DNA from: Phytohabitans aurantiacus
GTDB taxonomy: Bacteria; Actinomycetota; Actinomycetes; Mycobacteriales; Micromonosporaceae
Direction: 5' to 3'
NCBI RefSeq assembly: GCF_027923225.1
Contig: NZ_BSDI01000017.1
Coordinates: 124,001-188,000, forward strand
Length of the DNA: 64,000 nt
Positions 42,508 to 51,475 of this stretch are shown here, in pieces (the first letter of the stretch is position 1; each line of letters starts with the position of its first letter). Position numbers and translations under genes: made by a program. The notes under the pieces are model-generated. The model did no database searches, was not told where the DNA came from, and saw only the letters and a list, made by a program, of their open reading frames with translations.

Positions 42508-43158
42508 TCATGGTTCCTTCCGTTGGAGGTATGTCAGGACGGCGCGGACCCGGCGGTGGTCGTCGGTGCTGTCGGCGGGCAGGTCGAGCTTGGTGAAAAT
42601 GGCGTTGATGTGTTTGCCGACGACCTTCTCGCTGATGGTCAGCGCCGTGGTGATGGCGGCGTTGGAGCGGCCTTCGGCCATCAGGGCGAGGACTTCGCGT
42701 TCGCGGGGGGTGAGCCGGGTCAGCGGGTCGTGGCGACGGGTGAGCAGTTGCCGGACCACTTCGGGGTCGATGACGCAGCCGCCGGCGGCGACCCGCTGGA
42801 TGCCGTCGACGAACTCGGCGACGTCGAGGATGCGGTCCTTGAGCAGATAGCCGACCCCGCCGGTCTCGGTCGATTCGAGGAGTTTGGCGGCGTACGCGGT
42901 GGCGACGTACTGGCTGAGGACGAGCACCGGTAGGCCCGGGTGTCGCACGCGGAGGGCGACGGCGGCGTGTAGTCCTTCGTCGGTGTAGGAGGGCGGCATG
43001 CGGACGTCGGTGACTACCACGTCGGGGCGTTGGGCGTCGACGGCGTCGGCGAGTGCGGCGGCGTCACCGACGGCGACCACGTGGTGGTGGAACCGGGCGA
43101 GGAGCGCGACGAGGCCCTCGCGAAGGAGAACCGCGTCGTCCGCGAGGACTACGCGCAT
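42508..43158 (-). CDS. NarL/FixJ-family response regulator
   Basis: A 216-residue regulator starting MRVVLADDAVLLREGLVALL, with the acidic pair D7-D8, phosphoacceptor D51 in VVVTDVRMP, the PSYTDEG loop usual in this subfamily, and Lys in YLLKDRI. The LuxR-type HTH is LTPREREVLALMAEGRSNAA and VVGKHINAIFTKL. Its start overlaps the end of the kinase gene by 10 bp, so the pair is translated as a unit with the kinase first. Confidence 0.93.
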   Translation of the reverse strand: MRVVLADDAVLLREGLVALLARFHHHVVAVGDAAALADAVDAQRPDVVVTDVRMPPSYTDEGLHAAVALRVRHPGLPVLVLSQYVATAYAAKLLESTETGGVGYLLKDRILDVAEFVDGIQRVAAGGCVIDPEVVRQLLTRRHDPLTRLTPREREVLALMAEGRSNAAITTALTISEKVVGKHINAIFTKLDLPADSTDDHRRVRAVLTYLQRKEP

Positions 43159-44393
43159 GGCAGTTCGACTCGCAGGACTGTCGGTCCGCCGGGCGGGCTC
43201 GACAGGGTGAGCGTGCCGCCGTGCGCGTCGACTCGGTCGGCGAGACCCGCCAGCCCGGTGCCTGCGCCCGGATCCGCGCCGCCGACCCCGTCATCGCGTA
43301 CCTCGACGCCGAGGTGCGCGCCGGTGAGCCCGCCGGTGATGAAGATCTGGGTCGCGCTGGCGTGTTTGGCGGCGTTCGACAGCGCCTCGGCGACGACGAA
43401 GTACGCTGCGGACTCCACTGTGGACGGTAGGCGGTGGGGCAGGTCGAGCGCGACGGTCACCGGCACGGACGCGCGGTCGACGAGTTCGGCGACCGCGGCG
43501 GGCAGGCCGAGGTCGGTGAGGACGTGCGGGTGGATGCCGCGGATCAGCTCGCGCAGCTCGGCCAGGGCGGCCTTCGCCTCCTCGGCCGCCTGGTTGATGA
43601 GCGCCCGGGCGGCTTCGGGCCGGTCGTCGAACTCCAGTTGGGCGCCGACCAGCGTCATGCCCAGCGCGAGCAGGCGTTGTTGGGCGCCGTCGTGCAGGTC
43701 GCGTTCGATGCGGCGGCGCTCGACCTCGAACGCGTCGACCAGGCGGGCGCGTGACCGGGTGAGCAGGCGGAGCGTCTCGCCGGGCCCGGGTGCCAACAGC
43801 AGGCGGGCCACCTTGGCGTGGGCGATCGCGGCGAGCGGCACCGCGTAGATCGCGAAGAACGCGACGACCAGCAGGGCGAGGCCGGCGAGTACGGCGACGA
43901 GCACGCCGACGACGACATCGAGCCCGTCGGAGGAGACGCCGGTGGCCGGATCGGTCGCGGTGCGGCTCACGGTCAGGTTGACCGACCCAAGCGCCAGGAT
44001 CGGGGCGGCCAGGAGGACGAGCGCCGCCACGTCGAGCGCCAGCAGCACCGTGGCGTGCAGCCCCAGATAGGCCAGTTCCCGCCAGGTCACCGCCTCCCTG
44101 TACCGGAAACGCAGCCACGCGATCGGCCCGGGCCGGTCGGGACGGCGGTGTGGGTCGGGCGGCGGTGGGCCGCCGAGCAGCGTCACCCGCCGCCGTTCCA
44201 GCGCCGCGAGGGGACGTGTCAGCGCCGGTGCCGCGACGACGGCGCCGAGCACGAGCGCCACTGGAATCCAAACCAGACTCAGGGCGCCAATCACGGCGCC
44301 GGAGAGCACGTAGGCAAGTGTCCGCAGCGGCCACAGCGAGGCGAAGAAGCGCAGCGGCTTGCTCCGCAACGCCTGCCATGCCGTGTCCGCCAT
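43149..44393 (-). CDS. Sensor histidine kinase with membrane sensor domain
   Basis: A 414-residue kinase. An N-terminal membrane sensor region has four hydrophobic helices with two short loops (LWPLRTLAYVLSGAVIGALS, YLGLHATVLLALDVAALVLL), then a HisKA_3 helix FEVERRRIERDLHDGAQQRL with phosphorylated H234, and a HATPase_c domain (FVVAEALSNAAKHASA; GTGLAGLADRVDAHGG). It signals to the overlapping response regulator. The gene is divergent from the ABC transporter operon starting at 44495; kinase-regulator pairs beside such ABC operons commonly control them. ATG 44393 is chosen by the sensor domain start. Confidence 0.92.
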   Translation of the reverse strand: MADTAWQALRSKPLRFFASLWPLRTLAYVLSGAVIGALSLVWIPVALVLGAVVAAPALTRPLAALERRRVTLLGGPPPPDPHRRPDRPGPIAWLRFRYREAVTWRELAYLGLHATVLLALDVAALVLLAAPILALGSVNLTVSRTATDPATGVSSDGLDVVVGVLVAVLAGLALLVVAFFAIYAVPLAAIAHAKVARLLLAPGPGETLRLLTRSRARLVDAFEVERRRIERDLHDGAQQRLLALGMTLVGAQLEFDDRPEAARALINQAAEEAKAALAELRELIRGIHPHVLTDLGLPAAVAELVDRASVPVTVALDLPHRLPSTVESAAYFVVAEALSNAAKHASATQIFITGGLTGAHLGVEVRDDGVGGADPGAGTGLAGLADRVDAHGGTLTLSSPPGGPTVLRVELPCA

Positions 44394-44494
44394 GACCACT
44401 ACCGTAGACGTGCTGGTGGGTTCGGGCATGGGTGCTGGCCCTCCCCCCGAGATGGGGGTGCGCGCTCCTGTGCCCGCCCGGCTCGACGGCTTGT

Positions 44495-45421
44495 ATGGAG
44501 CCCGTGACGACAACTTCCATCGAGTGCCAAGGGCTGCGCAAACGCTACGGGCGCACGGTCGCCGTCGACGGGCTTTCGTTCACCGTGGAGCCGGGCCGGG
44601 TGACCGGGTTCGTCGGACCCAACGGGGCGGGCAAGTCCACGACGATGCGCGTGATCCTCGGGTTGGACGCGCCGGACGCCGGGACCGCCCTGGTCTGCGG
44701 CCAGCCGTACCGCAGCCTGCGCGCCCCGTTGCGCCGGGTCGGCGCGCTGCTGGACGCCGGTGCCATCCACCCCGGGCGTCGGGCGCGCGACCATCTGCTG
44801 TGGATGGCACAGTCGAACGGGCTGCCACCCAAACGGGTGGACGAGGTGCTCGAGGGCGTCGGGTTGGCGTCGGTAGCCCGGCGCCGGGCCGGTGGCTTCT
44901 CCCTCGGTATGAAGCAGCGACTCGGCATCGCGGCGGCGCTGCTCGGTGACGCGCCGGTGCTGCTGTTCGACGAACCGGTCAACGGTCTCGACCCCGAGGG
45001 CATCCACTGGATCCGCGGGCTGCTGCGCGGGCTCGCCGGACAGGGGCGGGCGGTGTTCGTCTCCAGCCACCTGATGAGCGAACTGGAGGACACCGCCGAC
45101 CACCTCATCGTCGTGGCCCGGGGCCGGCTCGTCGCCGACATCAGCGTCGCCGACCTCCTCGCCCGGGCGTCCGGCGACCAGGTCTTGTTGCGCACCGCGC
45201 GGCCGGCCGAGGCGATCGCCACCCTCACCGCCGGCGGCGCCACGGCCGCGCTGACCGGTCCCGAGACGGTCACCGTCACCGGCCTGCCCGGTGAGCGGAT
45301 CACCGCCCTGCTCGCCGGCCTGCCCATTTCCGAGCTGACCGCGTACCGCGCATCGCTCGAACAGGCATACCTGGAACTCACCCGCGACGGGGCCGAGTAC
45401 ACCGCCGCGAGGGTCGCATGA
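44495..45421 (+). CDS. ABC transporter ATP-binding protein
   Basis: A 308-residue ATPase of the ABC-2 drug/bacitracin type: LRKRYGRTVAVDGLSFTVEP, Walker A GFVGPNGAGKSTT, signature FSLGMKQRLGIA, Walker B VLLFDEPVNGLDPEG and switch His in FVSSHLMSELED, with a short C-terminal domain. It powers the two permeases encoded next. The stop overlaps the next ATG (ATGA at 45418). GTG 44504 is another possible start. The operon is divergent from the kinase/regulator pair that may respond to its substrate. Confidence 0.93.
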   Translation: MEPVTTTSIECQGLRKRYGRTVAVDGLSFTVEPGRVTGFVGPNGAGKSTTMRVILGLDAPDAGTALVCGQPYRSLRAPLRRVGALLDAGAIHPGRRARDHLLWMAQSNGLPPKRVDEVLEGVGLASVARRRAGGFSLGMKQRLGIAAALLGDAPVLLFDEPVNGLDPEGIHWIRGLLRGLAGQGRAVFVSSHLMSELEDTADHLIVVARGRLVADISVADLLARASGDQVLLRTARPAEAIATLTAGGATAALTGPETVTVTGLPGERITALLAGLPISELTAYRASLEQAYLELTRDGAEYTAARVA

Positions 45422-46776
45422 CAGCGGTCCTGCGGTCCGAGTGGACGAAGTTCCGCACCGTGCGCTCGACCGTGTGGTGTCTGCTGGCCGCGGTGGGCAT
45501 GATCGTGGTACTCGCGGTGCTGCAGTCGTCGGGAAGCACCGGCCCGCCGCGGACCGACGCCGGGCCCGCCGACCGGTTCCAGTTCGTGTATCAGCCGACG
45601 GCCGGCAACGTCACGATCGTCGCCCACGTGCGCGCCCAGGACGCGAGCCACCCGTGGGCCAAAGCCGGCGTCATCATCAAGGAGGGTACGGCGTACGCGG
45701 CGGTCATGGTCACCCCCGACCACGGCGTGCGGATGCGCACCGGCACCACCACGGACCTCGCCGGCAGCCGTACACCCGCGCCGCGCTGGCTCAAACTCGC
45801 TCGCGCCGGCAACACCATCACCGGCTACGAGTCCGCAGACGGCGCCTCCTGGCGGACGGTCGGTGCCGTCACGCTCGACGGCCTCCCGCAGGTGGCCGAG
45901 GTCGGCCTGTTCGTCACCTCGCCTGACGAGGAACGGGTCTCGGGCACCCCCACCGCCAAGCGGCAGCAGGCGATCCACACCGTCGGACGGGCCACGTTCG
46001 ACGCGGTGACCATCACCCCGAAACCGGCCGCCGAGTGGAGCAGCCAGGACGTGGCCCCGCCGGCCGAACCGCCCGTGCCCGGACGAACGCGGGCTCCCGA
46101 GCCACCGGCCGGCAGCACGTCCCGAGCCGGTGACATGTTCACCGTGACCGGCTCCGGCGAACTCGGCCGACCCCAGCCCGTCGAAGACTCCACCCGCGTC
46201 GACGCCGTCCTCGGCGCGGTCATCCTGAGTGTGATCCTCTTCGTGACGGCGGGCACGCTGTACATGACGGCCGAGTATCGGCGGAACCTGACCTGGACGA
46301 CCTTCGCCGCGATCCCACAGCGGGGCCGGGTCCTCGCGGCCAAGGCGCTCATCCTCGGCGGCGTCACGTTCCTGGCCGGCCTGGTCGCCACCGGGGCCGC
46401 GTTCTGGCTCTCCCAGCCGATCCTGCGTGACCACGGCTACCGCGCGCCGGCCTTCCCGGACCCGTCCACCACGACGGTCGTGCGTGCCATCGTCGGCGGC
46501 GCGGCGTTCCTCGCCCTCATCGCACTGTTCAGCCTCGGTGTCGGCGTGATTTTGCGACGTACCGCCAGTGTCATCACCAGCGTCGTCGCCCTGGTGTTCG
46601 TCCCGCAGGTCGTCGCGCCGTTCCTGCCACCGACCGCCGGATCCCGACTGCTGGGCGTCACGCCGATCGCGGGCATGTCGATCGGGTACCCGTGGAGCGG
46701 CGTGGCCGTGCTCGCCGGCTATGCCGCGGCCGCCCTGAGTGTCGGGTACTGGCTCCTGCGTAGGCGCGACGCATGA
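45418..46776 (+). CDS. ABC-2 permease with large extracytoplasmic DUF1349-like domain
   Basis: A 452-residue permease. Helix 1 (residues about 16-38) is followed by some 215 extracytoplasmic residues before the next helix (VDAVLGAVILSVILFVTAGT, near 262). The insert has a beta-sandwich pattern (FQFVYQPTAGNVTIVAHVRA, WAKAGVIIKEGTAYAAVMVT, APRWLKLARAGNTITGYESA, GASWRTVGAVTLDGL) like DUF1349/concanavalin-type carbohydrate-recognition folds, then a Pro-rich linker. Five more helices complete the usual ABC-2 set. It may let the transporter sense or bind an extracellular sugar or peptide. It overlaps both neighbours by four bases. Confidence 0.85.
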   Translation: MTAVLRSEWTKFRTVRSTVWCLLAAVGMIVVLAVLQSSGSTGPPRTDAGPADRFQFVYQPTAGNVTIVAHVRAQDASHPWAKAGVIIKEGTAYAAVMVTPDHGVRMRTGTTTDLAGSRTPAPRWLKLARAGNTITGYESADGASWRTVGAVTLDGLPQVAEVGLFVTSPDEERVSGTPTAKRQQAIHTVGRATFDAVTITPKPAAEWSSQDVAPPAEPPVPGRTRAPEPPAGSTSRAGDMFTVTGSGELGRPQPVEDSTRVDAVLGAVILSVILFVTAGTLYMTAEYRRNLTWTTFAAIPQRGRVLAAKALILGGVTFLAGLVATGAAFWLSQPILRDHGYRAPAFPDPSTTTVVRAIVGGAAFLALIALFSLGVGVILRRTASVITSVVALVFVPQVVAPFLPPTAGSRLLGVTPIAGMSIGYPWSGVAVLAGYAAAALSVGYWLLRRRDA

Positions 46777-47498
46777 TCCTGCGCGCCGAATGGACCAAGC
46801 TACACACGGTACGCAGTACCGCATGGCTTGCCCTTGCCACCGTCATCACGACGACGGGACTGGGTGCCGCCGCGTCGGCACTGACGGCCGGTGGCGATCT
46901 CGCGAAGGCCAGCCTCTCCGGCGTCTACTGCGGACAGGTTGTCGTCGTCGTGCTGGCCGTCCTGGCCATGACGAACGAATACGCCAGCGGCCTGGTCTGC
47001 ACCACCCTCGCCTGCGCACCGCGCCGGACAAGGGTGCTCATCGCAAAGGCCGTGGCGGTCACCGCGACCGCTGCTGGCGCCGGCCTGCTCGGCGTGGCCG
47101 GATCGCTGGTCGCCGCCCGAATCCTCTTGCAGGATAAGGGATTCACCGCGACGGCCGGACCCACCCTGCGCGCGGCCGCCGGGACGGTGCTCTACCTCGG
47201 CCTCATCGCCCTGCTCAGCCTCGGCATCGCCACCGCGCTTCGGCACACCGCGCCGGCCCTGACCACGGTCTTCGGCCTGCTCTACCTGTTTCCACTGTTC
47301 GGCCAGCTCATCAGCGACGAACGCTGGCACGCGCGGATCGAACAGTATGCCCCAATGCCCGCCGGGCTCGCCGTGCAGGCGACCACCAACCTCGGCGACG
47401 TTCCCGTCGGACCGTGGACCGGTCTCGGCACGCTGGCCGCCTACGCCGGCACCGCCCTGCTGTTCGGTGCCGCCCTGTTCATCACCCGCGACGCGTGA
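46773..47498 (+). CDS. ABC-2 permease
   Basis: A 241-residue protein with six hydrophobic helices and a usual ABC-2 start (MILRAEWTKLHTVRSTAWLA). It has no large extracytoplasmic domain, unlike its partner at 45418. The ATG overlaps the previous stop by four bases. Together the three genes code for one heteromeric exporter with a single ATPase type. The substrate is unknown. Confidence 0.9.
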   Translation: MILRAEWTKLHTVRSTAWLALATVITTTGLGAAASALTAGGDLAKASLSGVYCGQVVVVVLAVLAMTNEYASGLVCTTLACAPRRTRVLIAKAVAVTATAAGAGLLGVAGSLVAARILLQDKGFTATAGPTLRAAAGTVLYLGLIALLSLGIATALRHTAPALTTVFGLLYLFPLFGQLISDERWHARIEQYAPMPAGLAVQATTNLGDVPVGPWTGLGTLAAYAGTALLFGAALFITRDA

Positions 47499-47512
47499 AA
47501 GAGACACACCAA

Positions 47513-47623
47513 ATGACCAAACGAACCGTGACGATCATCGTGGTCGCTGCCGTGGCCATCCTCGGACTCCTGATCGTCCTTTGTGGAGTTCTTCCGTTGG
47601 GGACGACGAAGGCAGGCCCATGA
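47513..47623 (+). CDS. 36-residue membrane peptide at the end of the ABC operon
   Basis: ATG 47513 lies 14 bp after the permease stop, with GAAAGAG upstream. The peptide MTKRTVTIIVVAAVAILGLL then IVLCGVLPLGTTKAGP has a positively charged N-terminus and one transmembrane helix. Position and codon use fit an accessory subunit of the transporter, but no family is known to me. Confidence 0.55.
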   Translation: MTKRTVTIIVVAAVAILGLLIVLCGVLPLGTTKAGP

Positions 47624-47764
47624 GGGTCGCGAACCGGTCGGTGCGGTCGGCATTGCCGTCATACAAGGTCGCCGGGGTGGTCAGGCTTCGGGGACCACGT
47701 CCAGTCCGGCCCGGCGGCGGCGTGCCCGCAGTAACCGACCACAGTGGACATTTCTGTCATGCGC

Positions 47765-47910
47765 ATGGCCGTGGACACCAACGTTTTCGACGTCATCCGG
47801 GCTTCCTGTCGCTGCTGCGCCGCTCGGCGTCGCCGCGGATCGTGAACATGTCCAGCACCGTCGGCTCGCTGACCCGCCAGACGACACCGCCGCCGTTCGC
47901 GACGCCCCCA
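47765..47910 (+). pseudogene. Short-chain dehydrogenase gene fragment
   Basis: MAVDTNVFDVIR (47765-47800) and, in another frame, FLSLLRRSASPRIVNMSSTV then GSLTRQT (47803 on) match the middle of a classical SDR around the catalytic Ser. About eight residues are missing at the join. The glycine motif and Tyr-X3-Lys are absent. The rest of the gap 47624-48075 shows no gene. Confidence 0.65.
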
Positions 47911-48075
47911 TCACCGCGCTCGTGCTGATGCCGACAAGCGCCAGGCATGCCGAAGTTAGCGCGTCGTATCAGGCCTTCCACAGTCAAACGGTGAACGTTT
48001 ACCATCCGTCTCTACTGGCTCGGGGCAGTGGCGCTACTCTCTGTGCTACAACTCGCGGGAATAGAGGGGGAAACC

Positions 48076-49035
48076 TTGTTGGGTGGCCCGTATCACCTGA
48101 CGGGTGTTGCGGCGGCGGGGTCGGTGGCCCGGGCGGCTGCGGCGATTCGGTTAGCGGTTGAAGGTGTCCCGGCTGTGCTGGCGTTGGATGCCGGCCGTCA
48201 TGAGTTCGTGCGCGTGCCGGGCCTGCCGGCGGAAATCGCCAACCAGGTCATGCTTTCCGGCGACGGTCGGCGGCTACTCCTGATCGCGCCCCACGGCACG
48301 CCGCGACACCCGATCCTGCCCAAGCCGACCGGGTTGTGTGTGCACGATCTGGCCACCGGCCGGCAGCGCTGGTATCCAGGCGATGTGGACGGTCGAGACG
48401 TCGCCGTGGCGCTGTCGCCGGATGGAGCTTTGATTGCCAGCCTGTGCACGCCCTGGGATCCCGACGATGACAGCGACGATAGTGGTCTGGCGGCGATCGG
48501 GCTTACCGACACAGTGACTGGACAGCGTCGTCGACTGTGGGCCACCCGCGGTGGCCATTCCGCTCAGAGCACGATCAGCTGGTCACCGACGGGCCGGTAC
48601 ATCGCCGTCACCTATCTGGTGTACGTGGCCGACCGTGATGATGTGTACTGCCAAACCTCGGTGGTTGATCTGGGCGGCAGCGTGTTGTGGCAGCGCCTGG
48701 ACGCCGAAATCCCGCACGCCTCCAACGGCGCCTGGCTCGACGAGCATCGCCTTGTAGCCGGTCTGGACGACATCGTCGATGACGAAATGTATCGGCGGCT
48801 TGTCGCCGTCGACGTTACGACTGGACAGCAGCACCTGCTCGTCGACGGGGCGCGCGTTTTCCCCGAGGCTGTCCACGACAGCCGTTTCATCATCCGGGAG
48901 AACACCGGGCGCTCCGACCCGCCGTGGGTGACCACCAACCTCGACTACAGCCGACCGGAACCGCTGCTGATGGTCGACCGCCGCGTCACGATCTGCGGCT
49001 TCGACATCGCCCGGCGAGCCAACTCGACTCACTGA
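48076..49035 (+). CDS. WD40/TolB-like beta-propeller protein
   Basis: A 319-residue protein with repeated beta-propeller blades: VMLSGDGRRLLLIAPHG, DVAVALSPDGALIASLC, TISWSPTGRYIAVTYLV, and Asp/Gly turns throughout. No signal peptide, so it is cytoplasmic. TTG 48076 is preferred because AGAGGGGGAAACC lies upstream; GTG 48028 would add 16 residues. Relatives are scaffolds or sensors with no fixed activity. It stands alone next to gene remnants. Confidence 0.65.
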   Translation: MLGGPYHLTGVAAAGSVARAAAAIRLAVEGVPAVLALDAGRHEFVRVPGLPAEIANQVMLSGDGRRLLLIAPHGTPRHPILPKPTGLCVHDLATGRQRWYPGDVDGRDVAVALSPDGALIASLCTPWDPDDDSDDSGLAAIGLTDTVTGQRRRLWATRGGHSAQSTISWSPTGRYIAVTYLVYVADRDDVYCQTSVVDLGGSVLWQRLDAEIPHASNGAWLDEHRLVAGLDDIVDDEMYRRLVAVDVTTGQQHLLVDGARVFPEAVHDSRFIIRENTGRSDPPWVTTNLDYSRPEPLLMVDRRVTICGFDIARRANSTH

Positions 49036-49210
49036 CCACACATGCCCCAGGGGCGGCCCGTCACCGGAGCCCGCCGCGCGTACATCGGCGAGGTTCACCA
49101 GCAATGGCCCGCTCGGCAACGCAGCACGATCACGCCGCTAGCAAACGGACTCTCTTGCCGATGACAGTGATGGCGGACAGCAGTTCCGTAGATTGTTGAG
49201 GCTACGTTAA

Positions 49211-49357
49211 TTACAGATCGTGTGTCTCGTTGGTTCGTGGGCCGGCTTGGTCCCACACCCGCACCGTGTAGTCGTCGCTGCCGGAGACGATGATCGGACG
49301 GCCATCCAGTTGCCCCACCGCCACCGCAGTCACCGACCGGTGCTGGGCCCGCGGCGC
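49211..49357 (-). pseudogene. Last WD40 repeat of a lost gene
   Basis: The frame reads QHRSVTAVAVGQLDGRPIIV then SGSDDYTVRVWDQAG, one complete C-terminal WD40 blade with the usual tail. The frame upstream has no further repeats. A 3' remnant of a repeat protein gene. Confidence 0.6.
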
Positions 49358-49404
49358 CGGCCGGTGACGCGCGGCAGTTGGCCGCGCGCTCTGTGCCGCC
49401 GCGG

Positions 49405-49989
49405 TCACTTGGGCCACAGCTCCCATGGCCATACCCGCCACGGGGCGTCGATCTGCATGTCGCCCCAGACGAAGACCGCAGCGCAGGAGGCGGTGTCCGT
49501 CCGGCGCGCGGTGATCCGCACCTGCCGGATCGGCGGCGCGACCGGCTCGGAGGTCACCTCCTGCGGCGGTCCGTACTCGACAGTGCCGGAGGCCACCGGG
49601 TCGTCGCCGACGAAGATCTGCCACGCCACCCGGGCACCGGCGCAGCCGTCGCGGACGGACACGTAGCCGGCCGTGCCGCGGACCGCGCCAGGGCTGTGCG
49701 GCTTGACGGTCGTCTCCGTCGTCGCGCCGGCTGGCACTGTCCAGGTCCAGTCCTCGCGGCGCCACAGACAGCCGGGGGACTCGATGTCGCTGCACGCCGA
49801 GCCCTCGATGACCGGCCTGGTGCCGGACACGAACCCGATCCCGCGGGTGTGCGCGTTGACTGCCAGGAAGACCGGCGTGTACCACAGAATCACGAAGATC
49901 AGCACCTTACCCAGGCCGTCGGCGACCTCGCCCAGTTGGTACCACCAGTGGGAGTCCCGGAAGGATTTGGCGGCTGGCGGCTCTGCCAA
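49405..49989 (-). CDS. Membrane-anchored protein with extracytoplasmic beta domain
   Basis: A 194-residue protein. One hydrophobic helix (VLIFVILWYTPVFLAVNA, about residues 28-45) is followed by about 140 extracytoplasmic residues rich in beta strands with four or more cysteines (SACSDIESPGCLWRRED, DGCAGARVAWQIFVGDD, CAAVFVWGDMQI). The SVRDGCAGARVAWQIFVGDD segment resembles NPCBM-type carbohydrate-binding domains; this is tentative. TTG 49989 is chosen because GGGGGG lies seven bases upstream; the frame stays open to 50019. No partner genes. Confidence 0.6.
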   Translation of the reverse strand: MAEPPAAKSFRDSHWWYQLGEVADGLGKVLIFVILWYTPVFLAVNAHTRGIGFVSGTRPVIEGSACSDIESPGCLWRREDWTWTVPAGATTETTVKPHSPGAVRGTAGYVSVRDGCAGARVAWQIFVGDDPVASGTVEYGPPQEVTSEPVAPPIRQVRITARRTDTASCAAVFVWGDMQIDAPWRVWPWELWPK

Positions 49990-50417
49990 GGCGCACCCCC
50001 CTTCGACGACCTCTTCCAACTATGGCCGTCGATCGCAAGCGCCCGCGGGCTTCAGCCTTCGTCGAAGACGGCGAGCGCGTCAGCCCTCGTATGCACGTGT
50101 GGCCGGAACCAGCGACTCCTCATGGCCGTACGGGCCGGAGTCCGCGCCAATAACGGGCTCGTAATCGGGGTGCCCCAACGACACGCGTGACGGGCGCGTC
50201 CCAGGACCTCCGGATAGCGCCGGCCGGGTCAAGGGGGGTGACACGGGCCTGCCCGGCGCGCCGCGTCAAGTGCGCGCTCTTGCCGAGATGAGGGCGTCGG
50301 CATCGCATATCCGACTCAAGGCTCCCGATCTTCAGATGCATTGGTGACTGTGAGGGCGGCGGACGCATGGCCGTCGTAGCAGGGTTGTGGTGTAGCGCCG
50401 AGGAGGGCTGTCGGGCG
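49990..50417. other. Gap without a convincing gene
   Basis: 428 bp between divergent small genes. I see no protein-like frame on either strand and no strong hairpin. The end carries a GAGGAGGG ribosome site for the gene at 50418. Confidence 0.5.
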
Positions 50418-50864
50418 ATGGCAGCATCGCAAGATCAGATAGCGGGCGACGAACAGTTGACCCCAGAGGAGAGGGGCCGGCTCTGGGCGCACGGCCTCCA
50501 TCTCGGCACAATGCTGTTCCAGCGAGCAAACATCTTCCTGGTTGCAGAATCTTTGTTGCTGGTTTCTTACACCAGCATGCTTGCCGCACTTCCGACGTTC
50601 CGGTCTGATCGACCGGCGGTTACGGATCGTGTCATAGCAGGATTCGGACTCCTGCTGACACTCGCTTGGATGTATGTCGGCCACCGACATCTCCAATATT
50701 ACCGCTTGGTATTTGTAAGGATTCGCGAGCACCTTCCGGAATATCGGGCATTGCGAATGCAGTGGCGAAAGCGTGGTGCGAGTTCGCTACCCATTCTCAC
50801 ATATGCCTTGCCGTCCCTCGCTGGCGTGCTCTGGGTACTCCTACTCGTCCTCACCTGGCGCTAA
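50418..50864 (+). CDS. Small protein with two or three membrane helices
   Basis: A 148-residue protein. An acidic cytoplasmic N-terminus (EQLTPEERGRLWAHGLHLGT) is followed by hydrophobic helices near 40-62 (ANIFLVAESLLLVSYTSMLA), 75-90 (GFGLLLTLAWMYV) and 128-148 (YALPSLAGVLWVLLLVLTW). RIREHLPEYRALRMQWRKRG between them is a charged cytoplasmic loop. This resembles small actinobacterial proteins of unknown role. ATG 50418 is preferred over the upstream frame because of GAGGAGGGC before it. Confidence 0.6.
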   Translation: MAASQDQIAGDEQLTPEERGRLWAHGLHLGTMLFQRANIFLVAESLLLVSYTSMLAALPTFRSDRPAVTDRVIAGFGLLLTLAWMYVGHRHLQYYRLVFVRIREHLPEYRALRMQWRKRGASSLPILTYALPSLAGVLWVLLLVLTWR

Positions 50865-51002
50865 GTGTCAGCTGATACCTCTGGAGACTCACTTATCTGC
50901 CGCTGGGCGCTTGGGCAAAGGCGCCGGTGGTCGCGGTCGTGCGCAAGCGGTGTCGTGGAAACTCACTGGCCGGTCACGCGCACCTGCGACACGCTGTGTG
51001 CG

Positions 51003-51350
51003 ATGGGCATGTTGGGTCTGATCGCCAGCCGGGTCGCCGCTGGCGCCACCGTCGAGTTTCGTCCGAGCGGATCATCCATGGTTCCGTTGATCCGGAGTCG
51101 TCAACTGGTGACCGTGGCCCCGGTCGACCCCGCGAGGGTCGAAGTCGGTGACATCGTGCTGGCGAAGGTAGCCGGCACGATCTACCTACACCTGGTGTCG
51201 GCGGTCGACCCGACCGGCCGTGTCCAGATCAGCAACAATCGTGGGCGGGTCAACGGCTGGACGAATCATGCGAGGGTCTACGGCATCTGCATCGCGGTGG
51301 ATGGAGCCGACCGGCCACGCATCGACGGCAAGCTCCGTGATCAGCCGTGA
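51003..51350 (+). CDS. Small S24/S26-like protein
   Basis: A 115-residue protein with FRPSGSSMVPLIRSRQLVTV, VEVGDIVLAKVAGTIYLHLV and NNRGRVNGWTNHARVYGICI, the barrel strands of the LexA/signal-peptidase superfamily. The Ser of GSSM is present, but the expected catalytic Lys in its usual context is not evident, so peptidase activity is doubtful. There is no membrane anchor or HTH. Possibly a stand-alone peptidase-fold protein. ATG 51003 is used; ATG 51009 is close. Confidence 0.55.
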   Translation: MGMLGLIASRVAAGATVEFRPSGSSMVPLIRSRQLVTVAPVDPARVEVGDIVLAKVAGTIYLHLVSAVDPTGRVQISNNRGRVNGWTNHARVYGICIAVDGADRPRIDGKLRDQP

Positions 51351-51475
51351 TGGCACCCGCAAGCGCGCTCACCTGCCGCGCGAGGTGGATGCCCGAGCCT
51401 CGTCCGCGCGGGCGAGGGCTGGCCGCGTACACCCCACCGGCGATCGTGATGTGCGTCTGCGAGTACCTTCTGCCG

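Noticed and set aside
51003..51350. Signal peptidase or LexA-type self-cleaving repressor
   Set aside because: There is no membrane anchor, no HTH and no clear catalytic lysine.
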